Positions 1-6,385 of a stretch of 10,929 nucleotides of DNA are shown here, piece by piece. Source of the DNA: an uncultured Eubacteriales bacterium (GTDB taxonomy: Bacteria > Bacillota > Clostridia > Oscillospirales > RGIG7773). The stretch covers positions 1 through 10,929 of the forward strand of contig CAKTDK010000049.1 in the NCBI GenBank assembly GCA_934541205.1, written 5' to 3'. The stretch's first letter is position 1. Every line of letters starts with the position of its first letter. A program made the position numbers and the translations under genes. Under the pieces are notes generated by a model, which ran no database searches, was not told the DNA's origin, and was given only the letters and a program-made list of their open reading frames with translations.

Positions 1-260
1 TCTCTGGCGCTCCGCAAAAGGAAATTGATCGGAACAACCTCAATCACCTTGACGTATCGGTGGTCTTTGGTATAGATAATACCGTTTTCAATCCTATCAA
101 TCGGAAGATATTCCGCTACGGGATTGAGAAAGGGTGATTCCGCAGCACGACGGCCGTGCTTTTTTTCTTTCTTGGGCTTAGCCGCCTCAGCCTTATCGGC
201 TTTTTCTTTGTTTGCGCTTGCCGACCGTTTGCGGATAACTCCTATAATTTCCGAAATCAT
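1..260 (-). CDS. VirB4-type conjugation ATPase, N-terminal fragment
   Basis: This reading frame starts with ATG at 260 and runs off the left edge, so only about 86 N-terminal codons are present. VirB4 proteins are the cytoplasmic motor ATPases of type IV secretion. The visible part has a Lys/Ala-rich charged N-terminus, then SPFLNPVAEYLPIDRIENG and IYTKDHRYVKVIEV, ending NFLLRSAR. That layout (short basic leader, LPIDR-x-ENGI, a beta strand with Y-x-K-hydrophobic-E-V) is what I know from the N-domain of the VirB4-like family of clostridial elements (CD1110 type). The Walker motifs would lie outside the window. The ATG is 10 nt after the TGA stop of the PrgI gene and has no strong ribosome binding site, so it is probably translationally coupled. 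PrgI followed by VirB4 is the standard order in Gram-positive conjugative elements. Family call is fairly safe; function is inferred from the N-terminus and context only. Confidence 0.8.
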   Translation of the reverse strand, partial: MISEIIGVIRKRSASANKEKADKAEAAKPKKEKKHGRRAAESPFLNPVAEYLPIDRIENGIIYTKDHRYVKVIEVVPINFLLRSAR

Positions 261-270
261 AGATTCGTTT

Positions 271-642
271 TCAGCATTCTTTTTTTTGCTTTCGGACTTT
301 CGCTTCTTTTTTCTTCGGCTGTTCTGCTTTGTCCGTTTCAACCTTTCCTATAATGCGTCGTTTTTTCAGCCATTTGAAGAAAGCGAAAATATACGAGGAC
401 AGCGGTTCGCCCGATATGCCAAGCAACGCAAAAAGCGCCAGCGGCAAGGCTGTGAAGCAAAGTATGATGATACGGGCGGTCAACGAAATATTGATTGAGA
501 AAACCGGTACTCCCACAGAAACTGCAAGAATACCGGCTTCAATAACATTCCGTATTTTGAACATTCCACCGAACAGGGTACCGCCCTCTATGAAATTCGG
601 AGGAATGATATATGTATCATGTTGTTCGCTGTTTTTGTTCAT
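271..642 (-). CDS. PrgI family conjugative transfer membrane protein
   Basis: A 123-aa inner-membrane protein of the mating channel. The frame is open to 690, but I place the start at ATG 642 because AAGGAGG lies 5 nt upstream (648-654) and the protein then opens MNKNSEQHDTYIIPPNFIEG. The IPPNFIEGG motif just before two closely spaced hydrophobic segments (about residues 33-53 and 56-76) is typical of PrgI proteins (Pfam PF12666). After the membrane part comes FFKWLKKRR and a strongly basic Lys-rich tail (about 90-123) that should lie in the cytoplasm. PrgI is almost always next to VirB4, as here, and is thought to work with it at the inner membrane. The gene ends with TGA at 273-271. There is an 87-bp gap to the peptidase gene upstream with no clear promoter, so it is probably part of the same operon. 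Confidence 0.85.
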   Translation of the reverse strand: MNKNSEQHDTYIIPPNFIEGGTLFGGMFKIRNVIEAGILAVSVGVPVFSINISLTARIIILCFTALPLALFALLGISGEPLSSYIFAFFKWLKKRRIIGKVETDKAEQPKKKEAKVRKQKKEC

Positions 643-729
643 CAAAGCCTCCTTGCTTGTTTCGTTCGCCCTTTCCGGCAGTATGACCATAAAAACGCCG
701 GCAGCGAAACTGTTATAATAAGATTTCTG

Positions 730-2136
730 TTATCCTATGATCCAGAAAGGCCCCCCTGCTGCGGCACGGGTGCTCGCTTCATTCAGAATGATGCTCAAGT
801 CCCATTCCATTCCGCTTCGGTCATAGCTTGCCGGATCCGCCACAAGTATTTTTCCGTCTTTTACGCCGCGAAGCACAATAAAATGCCCCGAGTTAGTAAA
901 ATGACCTTTCAGCATAAGCGCAACAACCAGCTTGCCGTCCGCCAGAGCATCAACGATTTTTTGCCCGTCTGATGCAGAACAGCCTTCCACCGGCAATCCC
1001 CATTCTTTTGCGGTAGCAGGGATCAGTGCATGATAAGAGCCGCTTTTTGAGCACCAGTATCCGTTTTCATACGACCATCTTGCCATTTCGATCGGATCAA
1101 CGATTTCATCGGTGAGCGAGGAAACCACGATTGACATAGCGGTAGGTCCGCATCCGTAGCCACCGATATTATCAGTGCCATACGGTTGATTTGCATACCG
1201 TTCATCCAGCTGATTGAAATACACCACCTCGGTTTGTCCGTCATGAAAACGAACATTCCCGAGAGAGGTGATTGTTGTATAGCCTGCCGGAAGTCCCTGA
1301 AACATGCTGTCGCCCAAGAATAAACTGAGATTATATGCGTAATCATCGGCAAGTTCTTTTTGTGCATCATTCAGGTGAAACACTTCATTAGCGAAATAGG
1401 CTTCACCGTTGTAGGTTATGGTATAAACGACCCAATGTTCAACGGTTGTAGTAACTGTTTCCGTTTCGATTTCCTTGCCTGTGTCGGCATCTACCGTCAC
1501 CGTGACAGTAACAGTTTCTATTGTGCGGTCTTCTTCCTTTTTGGTATAGGAATAAAGTTTATCCTTGTTATTGCGCAGAATACTTTCCATGTCTGTAACA
1601 GAAACGGAAGAATAGTCTGTGTTTTTGGCGGCACAGTATTGACCGATAAATGAATTTGCGTTAAAGTTCGGTGAACTCTCATGCGGATTTATAATTTCTT
1701 TACCGTCTGCGGTACATTTTGCGTAGTCACTTTCGATAGCCGCAAGCGTATCCGCTAAACTCTCTGATAGTACAGTGCTGACAGAGGTGGAAATTTCCGT
1801 TAGATTTTCATTGATTACCTTACTGCTGTTTAATATCGGTGTATCCGGATCGTCCGGCGAAAAAGCATCTGCAAGACCGCCGAAAATAATAGACGGGAGC
1901 ATACAGATTATCATGATCGGTATCATTAAGACGGCAATGACCGCAATGATGATTTTACCGATCAGTTTCCGATTGCCCCAAACTAAGCCGATAGCCGCGC
2001 CATACGGACCGCCTGCCGCTGCACCTTTGGCAGCTCCTGCAATGGCTTTACCTGTTTTAATAGCGCCTCTTACCATTTGAGCTGTTTGGGCTGTTTTTTG
2101 TAAAGGTTCTGCTACAGGACGGTTGTTTTCAGTCAT
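730..2136 (-). CDS. Membrane-anchored C39-like peptidase of the conjugation module
   Basis: A 468-aa protein. Residues 1-60 are cytoplasmic, with an Ala/Gly-rich stretch (31-50). One transmembrane helix is at about 61-85, then a long extracellular linker that includes a Thr/Val-rich segment at 206-232. The C-terminal domain (about 305-468) has the papain-like C39 layout: Gln309 in FNQLDERY (oxyanion hole), Cys329 in GCGPTAMS (nucleophile), His418 in SGHFIVLRG and Asp434 in VADPAS. All four catalytic positions are present, so it should be active. Outside the cell it could trim peptidoglycan crosslinks or process a protein; in related elements this slot is often held by a lysozyme/NlpC-P60 wall hydrolase. 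Its ATG overlaps the stop of the gene before it by 1 nt (TAATG), with AAAGGA about 9 nt upstream (2146-2151), so it is translated with the transfer operon. Peptidase family is clear; substrate is unknown. Confidence 0.85.
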   Translation of the reverse strand: MTENNRPVAEPLQKTAQTAQMVRGAIKTGKAIAGAAKGAAAGGPYGAAIGLVWGNRKLIGKIIIAVIAVLMIPIMIICMLPSIIFGGLADAFSPDDPDTPILNSSKVINENLTEISTSVSTVLSESLADTLAAIESDYAKCTADGKEIINPHESSPNFNANSFIGQYCAAKNTDYSSVSVTDMESILRNNKDKLYSYTKKEEDRTIETVTVTVTVDADTGKEIETETVTTTVEHWVVYTITYNGEAYFANEVFHLNDAQKELADDYAYNLSLFLGDSMFQGLPAGYTTITSLGNVRFHDGQTEVVYFNQLDERYANQPYGTDNIGGYGCGPTAMSIVVSSLTDEIVDPIEMARWSYENGYWCSKSGSYHALIPATAKEWGLPVEGCSASDGQKIVDALADGKLVVALMLKGHFTNSGHFIVLRGVKDGKILVADPASYDRSGMEWDLSIILNEASTRAAAGGPFWIIG

Positions 2137-3050
2137 TACATTCTGTCCTTTCTGGCAGGTGCTTTGGGGAGTTTTTTAACAATGCTTTCCTGATATGCTA
2201 CCGAACCGTCATCAGCTTTGTATGGCTTGCGCTCAACGGTATCAGTGGCATACTGCTTATACCAGGTTGTACCGTCAGCTGCAGTCACGGTCGTGTAGTC
2301 GCCTTCCGGCGCCATATATTGATCGGTGTGATACATCCCCATAGCAATGCCTTCCGGGTGTTCTGCGGAAGTTTCGGTTGCAAAGATATGACCGCCGCCG
2401 ATTTCAACATCAGAAAATGACGGGACATCTTCTGCATCTTTGCCGAGAGCTGTATATCCCATATACGACATAAGGGAGTTTGCAGCGTTTTCTCCTGAAA
2501 TAGAACCAGTGGAGGACATATTGCCGGTTGCAATCTTCCCGATGACCGAGTTGGCAAATCCGCCGCCTTTGTTCAAAGAGGAATTAAAGGCCATTCCTCC
2601 GAGCCCGCCGCTTTTAGAACCGTTGGCGTTATTTATGGCATTGTTTGTGACTTTACGGCTGACTACACCGGAAAGACCGCCTTTCAAAAATGTATTTCCG
2701 CCGCCACTGCTTCCGGAGGATCCGCCTCCACCGCCTCTGCCGCCTGAAAAAGATTTTGCTGCACCGACTCCACGCATTGCAATCATTGCTTCTGCCAGCA
2801 TAGAACCGCCTGTATGTCCGACATTGATGCCTAAACTGCTCATAAAGCTGTCAATTTTTTGCGATACCTTCAAAAAGGCAATGGCACATAAAAACCACAT
2901 AAATATGTTGCCGGTTACAGCTTCCTTGCCAACGGCATTAACCTGATTCTGCACTTCGCTTTCAGTCAGCGCAAAAGCAGGAATAGCCGTAAAAGAGATG
3001 GTTAGAAGCAAAACCGACAGTAAAATCAATATTTTATATTTTCTTTTCAT
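2136..3050 (-). CDS. Secreted Gly-rich conjugation module protein
   Basis: A 304-aa protein. The frame is open to 3170, but the start is ATG 3050: it follows a doubled AGGAGGAGG (3055-3063) and gives a textbook signal peptide, MKRKYKILILLSVLLL then ending AIPAFA, with cleavage expected after Ala27. The mature part has a second hydrophobic segment (about 48-62, NIFMWFLCAIAFLKVS), a Gly/Ser-rich run (about 103-118) and then a low-complexity Gly/Asn/Ser region to about 190. The last third is more ordinary and polar, and ends with KLPKAPARKDRM. It starts 11 nt after the stop of the VirB6/TrbL-like gene and overlaps the peptidase gene by 1 nt, so it belongs to the transfer operon. The Gly-rich part resembles the C-terminal regions of TrbL/VirB6-type proteins, so it may be the second half of a split channel protein. 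I do not recognise a named family. Confidence 0.75.
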   Translation of the reverse strand: MKRKYKILILLSVLLLTISFTAIPAFALTESEVQNQVNAVGKEAVTGNIFMWFLCAIAFLKVSQKIDSFMSSLGINVGHTGGSMLAEAMIAMRGVGAAKSFSGGRGGGGGSSGSSGGGNTFLKGGLSGVVSRKVTNNAINNANGSKSGGLGGMAFNSSLNKGGGFANSVIGKIATGNMSSTGSISGENAANSLMSYMGYTALGKDAEDVPSFSDVEIGGGHIFATETSAEHPEGIAMGMYHTDQYMAPEGDYTTVTAADGTTWYKQYATDTVERKPYKADDGSVAYQESIVKKLPKAPARKDRM

Positions 3051-3061
3051 CGTACCTCCTC

Positions 3062-3772
3062 CTATAACGATAGCGGGTTGGAGAGAAAGTTTCCGACCAT
3101 GCTGGTAAAGAGCCGTAAACACCATGCATTCATTATTAGCAGAAAAACTTGTCCTCCAAACATTCTGCACCAGCTTCTAAATATGCTGGATGTCGTCTGT
3201 GATGCACCCATCGCAAATGCAACTGGTGCGGTATAGACCAAAACACCGAGCAGGACGTATCTCTCTGCCGCTTCAAACAGTAATTTAATATAATTCCAGG
3301 CCAATATGAGAATTAAAATCAACGCAATCAGAGCTACCGCACCGTTAGCACATACGCCAAGAATTGTCAGTAAAACAGAGTTAAAGTTGGCAAAATCCAA
3401 CGGTGGCAATGATGAATTGAGTATCCAGTTGTACGGTGTACCTCCGATTGTCAGTATGGTATCAACGATTTCATCTGCAAAGTAAGCGAGCAGAACAAAT
3501 ATTGCCGAACGGACAGATAGTTTTACGGGATCCTCGGCTTCAATACCGGCGGATAACCCGTAGTTTTTGAAGAGCTGCCATACCCAATTTAAGAGGATGA
3601 GTCCGATTGCCAATGCAACAAAAATACTGTACATTGTCTTTGCTGCCGGAAAATACCGGGTAAAGGTGGACATATTGCAGCCCAATGCGCCCAAAACTGA
3701 TGTGTTGATTAAATCCAGTCCGCTCATGACTTGCTCTGCGATCCACTCTACAATTCCGTCAAGTATACCCAC
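3062..3772 (-). CDS. VirB6/TrbL-like conjugation channel membrane protein
   Basis: A 236-aa polytopic protein, probably the inner-membrane pore of the type IV secretion channel. After a short amphipathic N-terminus (MGILDGIVEWIAEQVM) come about five hydrophobic segments, near 46-68, 85-108, 133-158, 172-190 and 206-226. The segment LLFEAAERYVLLGVLVYTAP (164-183) followed by SIFRSWCRMFGGQVFLLIMN is the part that most resembles TrbL/VirB6-type proteins of Firmicutes elements. It is short for the family (TrbL proteins are often 300-600 aa); the Gly-rich protein that follows may supply the missing C-terminal region. The start is GTG at 3772, with GGAAAGG (3783-3789) 10 nt upstream; no in-frame ATG fits better. 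It begins 33 nt after the pilin gene stop and is co-transcribed with it. Confidence 0.8.
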   Translation of the reverse strand: MGILDGIVEWIAEQVMSGLDLINTSVLGALGCNMSTFTRYFPAAKTMYSIFVALAIGLILLNWVWQLFKNYGLSAGIEAEDPVKLSVRSAIFVLLAYFADEIVDTILTIGGTPYNWILNSSLPPLDFANFNSVLLTILGVCANGAVALIALILILILAWNYIKLLFEAAERYVLLGVLVYTAPVAFAMGASQTTSSIFRSWCRMFGGQVFLLIMNAWCLRLFTSMVGNFLSNPLSL

Positions 3773-3805
3773 AGCATCACATCCTTTCCGACATAGAGAC
3801 GACTA

Positions 3806-4189
3806 TCATTTCCACTTTCCGCCTGCAAAGAAAGGTGTGATATATGCCATAATGAAACCAAGACTGTTGAGGATCGACCAAGTAATAATGATCCTTTTCA
3901 GCCATGCGCGGGATTCATCGACGGTTCTGCCGGACTTCGAGAAATTCATCAGCAGAAGAGCGATGGCCGCAGTCACAACGGCAGCGATGGTTGAAATCGC
4001 GAGAATCTGCGTATAGACATCCTTCATGATTTCATTTGCCTTGTCCCACACAGTCGTAGCAGCAAATGCCTGGATGGATGTGCCGCCTACCATGGTTGCA
4101 GTTAAAAAAACGGAGAACAAAAGTCTGCCGATATCAAAATGCCGGCGTTCTTGTTTCTCCGCTCTTACGGGTTTCAGTTGCTTTTTCAC
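3806..4189 (-). CDS. VirB2/TrbC-like pilin candidate, first gene of the transfer operon
   Basis: A 127-aa protein with VirB2-like topology. It has a long basic leader (residues 1-20), a signal-type hydrophobic stretch ending SIQAFA with cleavage near residue 43, then two transmembrane helices (about 62-82 and 98-119) separated by a short charged loop (NFSKSGRTVDESRAWLKR), and a tiny tail GGKWK. Length and layout match small conjugative pilin or pilin-like subunits placed directly before VirB6/TrbL genes in Gram-positive elements. The call rests on topology and position, not on a diagnostic motif. The start is GTG at 4189, with a near-perfect AAGGAGGT (4196-4203) 6 nt upstream. Its leader contains a promoter, a terminator hairpin and a second hairpin (described separately), so expression of the whole downstream operon is probably set here. 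Confidence 0.7.
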   Translation of the reverse strand: MKKQLKPVRAEKQERRHFDIGRLLFSVFLTATMVGGTSIQAFAATTVWDKANEIMKDVYTQILAISTIAAVVTAAIALLLMNFSKSGRTVDESRAWLKRIIITWSILNSLGFIMAYITPFFAGGKWK

Positions 4190-4195
4190 AGTTGT

Positions 4196-4203
4196 ACCTC
4201 CTT
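4196..4203 (-). promoter_or_regulatory. Strong ribosome binding site of the pilin gene
   Basis: AAGGAGGT on the minus strand, 6 nt before the GTG at 4189. It settles that GTG as the start. The 3' side of the leader hairpin ends 13 nt upstream of it. Confidence 0.75.
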
Positions 4204-4216
4204 GAAATAAAAGACT

Positions 4217-4244
4217 AAGCCGCCTCTGATAAATGAGGCGGCTT
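4217..4244 (-). terminator. Perfect 10-bp leader hairpin before the pilin gene
   Basis: AAGCCGCCTC (4217-4226) and GAGGCGGCTT (4235-4244) are exact reverse complements around an 8-nt loop. Read on the minus strand the stem is followed by AGTCTTTTATTT, a weak U-tract, and then the pilin ribosome binding site. It could be a weak terminator/attenuator, an RNA stability element or half of a switch with the terminator at 4271-4297. The structure is certain from sequence; its role is inferred. Confidence 0.6.
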
Positions 4245-4270
4245 GTGGGTTTGTGCCAATTTTGAGCAAT

Positions 4271-4297
4271 AAAAAAACACCATCAAAAAATGGTGTT
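4271..4297 (-). terminator. Intrinsic terminator in the pilin operon leader
   Basis: On the minus strand AACACCAT pairs perfectly with ATGGTGTT around a 6-nt loop and runs straight into a T-run of seven (the A-run at 4271-4277). This is a classic Rho-independent terminator, although its stem is only moderately GC-rich. It lies about 25-50 nt downstream of the start expected from the promoter at 4330-4358 and upstream of the pilin gene. Either it stops read-through from the regulator gene, or it attenuates the transfer operon. Confidence 0.75.
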
Positions 4298-4329
4298 CGT
4301 CGGCACTTGATACAGTTTTGAGCATACTC

Positions 4330-4358
4330 ATTATAGCATATATGGATTTGCGTTGCAA
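4330..4358 (-). promoter_or_regulatory. Sigma-A type promoter of the transfer operon
   Basis: On the minus strand TTGCAA (4358-4353), a 17-nt spacer, and a perfect TATAAT (4335-4330), giving an expected start near 4323. The -35 is imperfect (TTGCAA against TTGACA), which fits a promoter that needs an activator. TTTGCG (4347-4352) and CGCAAA (4360-4365) form an inverted repeat around the -35 box, a possible operator. It drives the pilin gene and the rest of the transfer genes. Confidence 0.7.
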
Positions 4359-4372
4359 TCGCAAAACCCTGC

Positions 4373-4406
4373 CAATGTACTGCCACTTTGCGACAATATA
4401 CTGCCA
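4373..4406 (-). repeat. Two 13-bp direct repeats upstream of the transfer promoter
   Basis: CAATGTACTGCCA (4373-4385) and CAATATACTGCCA (4394-4406) match at 12 of 13 positions and are spaced 21 bp start to start, i.e. two helical turns. On the minus strand they read TGGCAGTAnATTG twice and end 14 bp before the -35 box at 4358. This is the normal position for binding sites of a transcription activator. The adjacent sigma/ArpU-like regulator is the obvious candidate to bind them; that link is inferred. Confidence 0.6.
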
Positions 4407-4409
4407 GTT

Positions 4410-4930
4410 TCAATTTTCAGGGAAAAATTGTTCTAAAAGATGCAAGCTGTCCTGAGAAGTATAGCCCCACAAGATTGAAGAGAGAGCTTCAATGGCATTC
4501 CTTCGTCTACGGAAAAAGTACGCTGACTGATATCCGAAATATGCGGTTTCAGCATTTCAATGATTTCATCAACACTTTGGTACTGCTGTGGGGAAAGATA
4601 GCTGTAATAGAGCAGCCAGTAGTACATTTCACCGTTTTTATGCTTATTTCGCATAATATTTACCGAGTTTTCCAGCAGTTTCAGCATTTGATAGCTTTTT
4701 TCAATACTTCGCGCCTGTTCCTGGATCCCGTTATCGGAAAAATCCACGCCGGCAATATAAATCGATTCCAAAAAGTCTTCTATGCTGCTTCCGAATTCCA
4801 TTTGAAAACGCCGTTTAACCTGCTGAACCGATAATTCCAGCCCCCACACTACATCCCTGTATTTGCGTAGAAGAAGCCAGGTATCATGAAATTTAGGGTT
4901 TTCAGGTAGTTGTTCCTTTTGTTTTTTCAC
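4410..4930 (-). CDS. Sigma/ArpU-like transcriptional regulator, frameshifted at its 3' end
   Basis: A small helical protein, MKKQKEQLPENPKFHDTW onward, with LSVQQVKRRF and then YYWLLYYSYLSPQQYQSVDEI. It resembles the sigma-70-like/ArpU-type regulators found before transfer operons in clostridial elements. The uninterrupted frame gives 165 aa and ends at 4433, but its tail after ISQRTF (SVDEGMPLKLSLQSCG) looks non-native. Reading -1 at a run of five T (A-run at 4513-4517 on the plus strand) gives instead RTFFRRRRNAIEALSSILWG and then YTSQDSLHLLEQFFPEN, ending at 4410 (173 aa). That is the basic recognition helix and C-terminus expected for the family. The DNA-binding end is therefore lost unless ribosomes slip. 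The start is GTG 4930, with AAGGAGGT (4939-4946) 8 nt upstream, overlapping the preceding gene by 29 nt. The stop sits next to the direct repeats, suggesting it regulates the transfer promoter. Confidence 0.75.
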
Positions 4931-6056
4931 CTTGAAGCACCTCCTTCAAAATAACCGGAACCAACCGAATTTCGAACCGGAAAAGCTCCTTTGAATTTTT
5001 ACACGACACAACAAACAGATATCGATACTCCTTGTTATCTCTAAGATTACAAGTATTGATAACTGCTTTCCTGCAATCGTCGGATAAAGGTAATAACTTA
5101 TATTGCATACTCGGACATGAAAAGCACGGAAAACCCTGTGCAGCAAGGATTTTGGACACCTTCTGCAGAATAATTTCTGTGTGCGATTTTGAAACGCCGG
5201 ATTCCGTTTCTGATACGCTGATTTCTTCCGAAGTATCATCAATATGAATATTGAGATTGAGCGACATTGCCACCTCATCCTTATCGATCAGCACATCGGA
5301 TATCTGGAACATTGTAGAAAGGTATTGCTTTAGATAGATTGCAGTACCGTGTGTCCCGGAGAAGGCAACCATAGAAATGTATCCAAGCTGCTGCATTTTA
5401 TGAAGATAGCGTCCGGCGGTCGCTTTTGATACTCCCCAGCGCTCCGCCAGTTCTGCATATCCTATAAGTGGATTGCCGGTGCCATCTCGCATATAGACCA
5501 CAGGACCTAACTCCGAGCCTTGCACCTGTGTGTCGTTATATATGGTATTTACCCATAGGTCCAGCATAGCGTCTATTTCTGAACACCGTCCTGATCCAAC
5601 CAGTTCATTTGCTACGGAAACCGGCAAAAAGAAAAAGCCGGTGTCTTTCTGACAAGGCGCATTGTAATCTAAAACTCTGTTATGTTTACACCATCCTTTG
5701 ATTTTGAATTTAATCAGCTTGCCGCGACCAAGCAGAGAATAGGTAATAAGGTGCCTGTCCTGCAGATCTTTGAGTATACTGATAGCCTGGTGCTGAAATC
5801 TGGTTCGGAACCATTCTGTCAATTCACTCACACGGCAAATCCATTCGCCGGGATAAATCGTATAACTGATCCCATCTATCCGTTTATATGATGTGCGAAA
5901 GTTTGCGTAGCAGGACAAAACCGTGAAGTAGTAGAGCCCTGAGCTGCCACCGGTGCGGATATTTTCGTCCTGCATCAGCATCTTGATGAATTGCCGATAA
6001 ATCCGGCATCGTGGGTAGTCCACAATTTGTTTTAGTTCTAATTGATATTCTGACAT
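4902..6056 (-). CDS. Protein with two winged-helix-like segments, element regulator or replication protein
   Basis: A 384-aa soluble protein with two winged-helix-like segments. The first is around 72-118 (ICRVSELTEWF then LKDLQDRHLITYSLLG and a basic wing GRGKLIKFKIKG). The second is around 197-243 (LIGYAELAERWGVSKATAGR then LHKMQQLGYISMV). A Ser/Thr/Glu-rich stretch (about 274-294) links to a C-terminal domain with five Cys (311, 314, 328, 336, 352), including CFSC, which might bind metal. The overall plan resembles replication-initiator-like or MarR-like proteins at the head of clostridial mobile elements, but I cannot name the family. The start is ATG 6056, with AAGGAGG (6062-6068) 5 nt upstream. 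It overlaps the sigma-like regulator, so the two form one transcription unit. A strong terminator-like hairpin precedes it; no convincing minus-strand promoter is visible between 6114 and 6440. Confidence 0.75.
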   Translation of the reverse strand: MSEYQLELKQIVDYPRCRIYRQFIKMLMQDENIRTGGSSGLYYFTVLSCYANFRTSYKRIDGISYTIYPGEWICRVSELTEWFRTRFQHQAISILKDLQDRHLITYSLLGRGKLIKFKIKGWCKHNRVLDYNAPCQKDTGFFFLPVSVANELVGSGRCSEIDAMLDLWVNTIYNDTQVQGSELGPVVYMRDGTGNPLIGYAELAERWGVSKATAGRYLHKMQQLGYISMVAFSGTHGTAIYLKQYLSTMFQISDVLIDKDEVAMSLNLNIHIDDTSEEISVSETESGVSKSHTEIILQKVSKILAAQGFPCFSCPSMQYKLLPLSDDCRKAVINTCNLRDNKEYRYLFVVSCKNSKELFRFEIRLVPVILKEVLQGEKTKGTTT

Positions 6057-6070
6057 GATTTCCTCCTTGT

Positions 6071-6113
6071 AAAAAGAAAAACGGCACAGACTCGATAATG
6101 AATCTGTGCCGTT
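6071..6113 (-). terminator. Strong terminator-like hairpin in the leader of the 384-aa protein gene
   Basis: AACGGCACAGA (6080-6090) and TCTGTGCCGTT (6103-6113) are perfect 11-bp complements with a 12-nt loop. On the minus strand the stem is followed by TTTCTTTTT, giving a full intrinsic terminator whose stem ends 11 nt before the ribosome binding site at 6062-6068. No minus-strand gene lies upstream to be terminated, so attenuation of the gene it precedes is the simplest reading. Confidence 0.7.
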
Positions 6114-6127
6114 ACTTTTGCTCCGCC

Positions 6128-6156
6128 TTGAAAGTTGGAGCGTTTTGTGTTATAAT
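6128..6156 (+). promoter_or_regulatory. Sigma-A promoter of an orphan plus-strand transcript
   Basis: TTGAAA (6128-6133), exactly 17 nt, then a perfect TATAAT (6151-6156) on the plus strand. Expected start is near 6163. It points away from the element's minus-strand genes, and no recognisable gene follows before the terminator at 6386-6434. Confidence 0.65.
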
Positions 6157-6312
6157 AAAACAAATTTAAGAAGAAAAAACTTCTTTCTTGCAACCAGTGA
6201 GTTGTGTGAGATACCTGATTTTGAGGTACACAGCAAGTACACAAAAAAGTTTTTCCGCTTGTTTTTGACTGAGACTATTGAGACACAACGCCATAAAATC
6301 AAGTATTTGATA

Positions 6313-6346
6313 CCGTTTTGAATGGATGACAATCCTTTCAAAACGG
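6313..6346. repeat. 34-nt long hairpin with nested stem
   Basis: CCGTTTTGAA (6313-6322) and TTCAAAACGG (6337-6346) are perfect complements. Inside them GGAT (6324-6327) pairs with ATCC (6332-6335) around GACA, with one T-T mismatch between the two stems. There is no T-run on either side, so it is not a simple terminator. Possible roles are a nicking or recombination site, or a folded domain of the RNA described above. Confidence 0.55.
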
Positions 6347-6385
6347 AGTGGGAATAATACCGAACAGTTTTGGATTATAGAATAG

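Noticed and set aside
124..972. Several plus-strand open frames of 65-129 codons
   Set aside because: They are antisense to the VirB4, PrgI and C39 peptidase genes, which have clear motifs and ribosome binding sites.
2440..2946. 168-codon plus-strand Pro-rich open frame
   Set aside because: Antisense to the Gly-rich segment of the secreted protein; Gly codons read backward give Pro.
4186..4413. 75-codon minus-strand open frame just before the pilin gene
   Set aside because: It covers the promoter, the direct repeats and both leader hairpins, has no protein-family look and no ribosome binding site.
6106..6321. 71-codon plus-strand open frame over the orphan transcript
   Set aside because: Its ATG lies upstream of the only promoter on that strand, within the antisense of the terminator hairpin, and there is no ribosome binding site.
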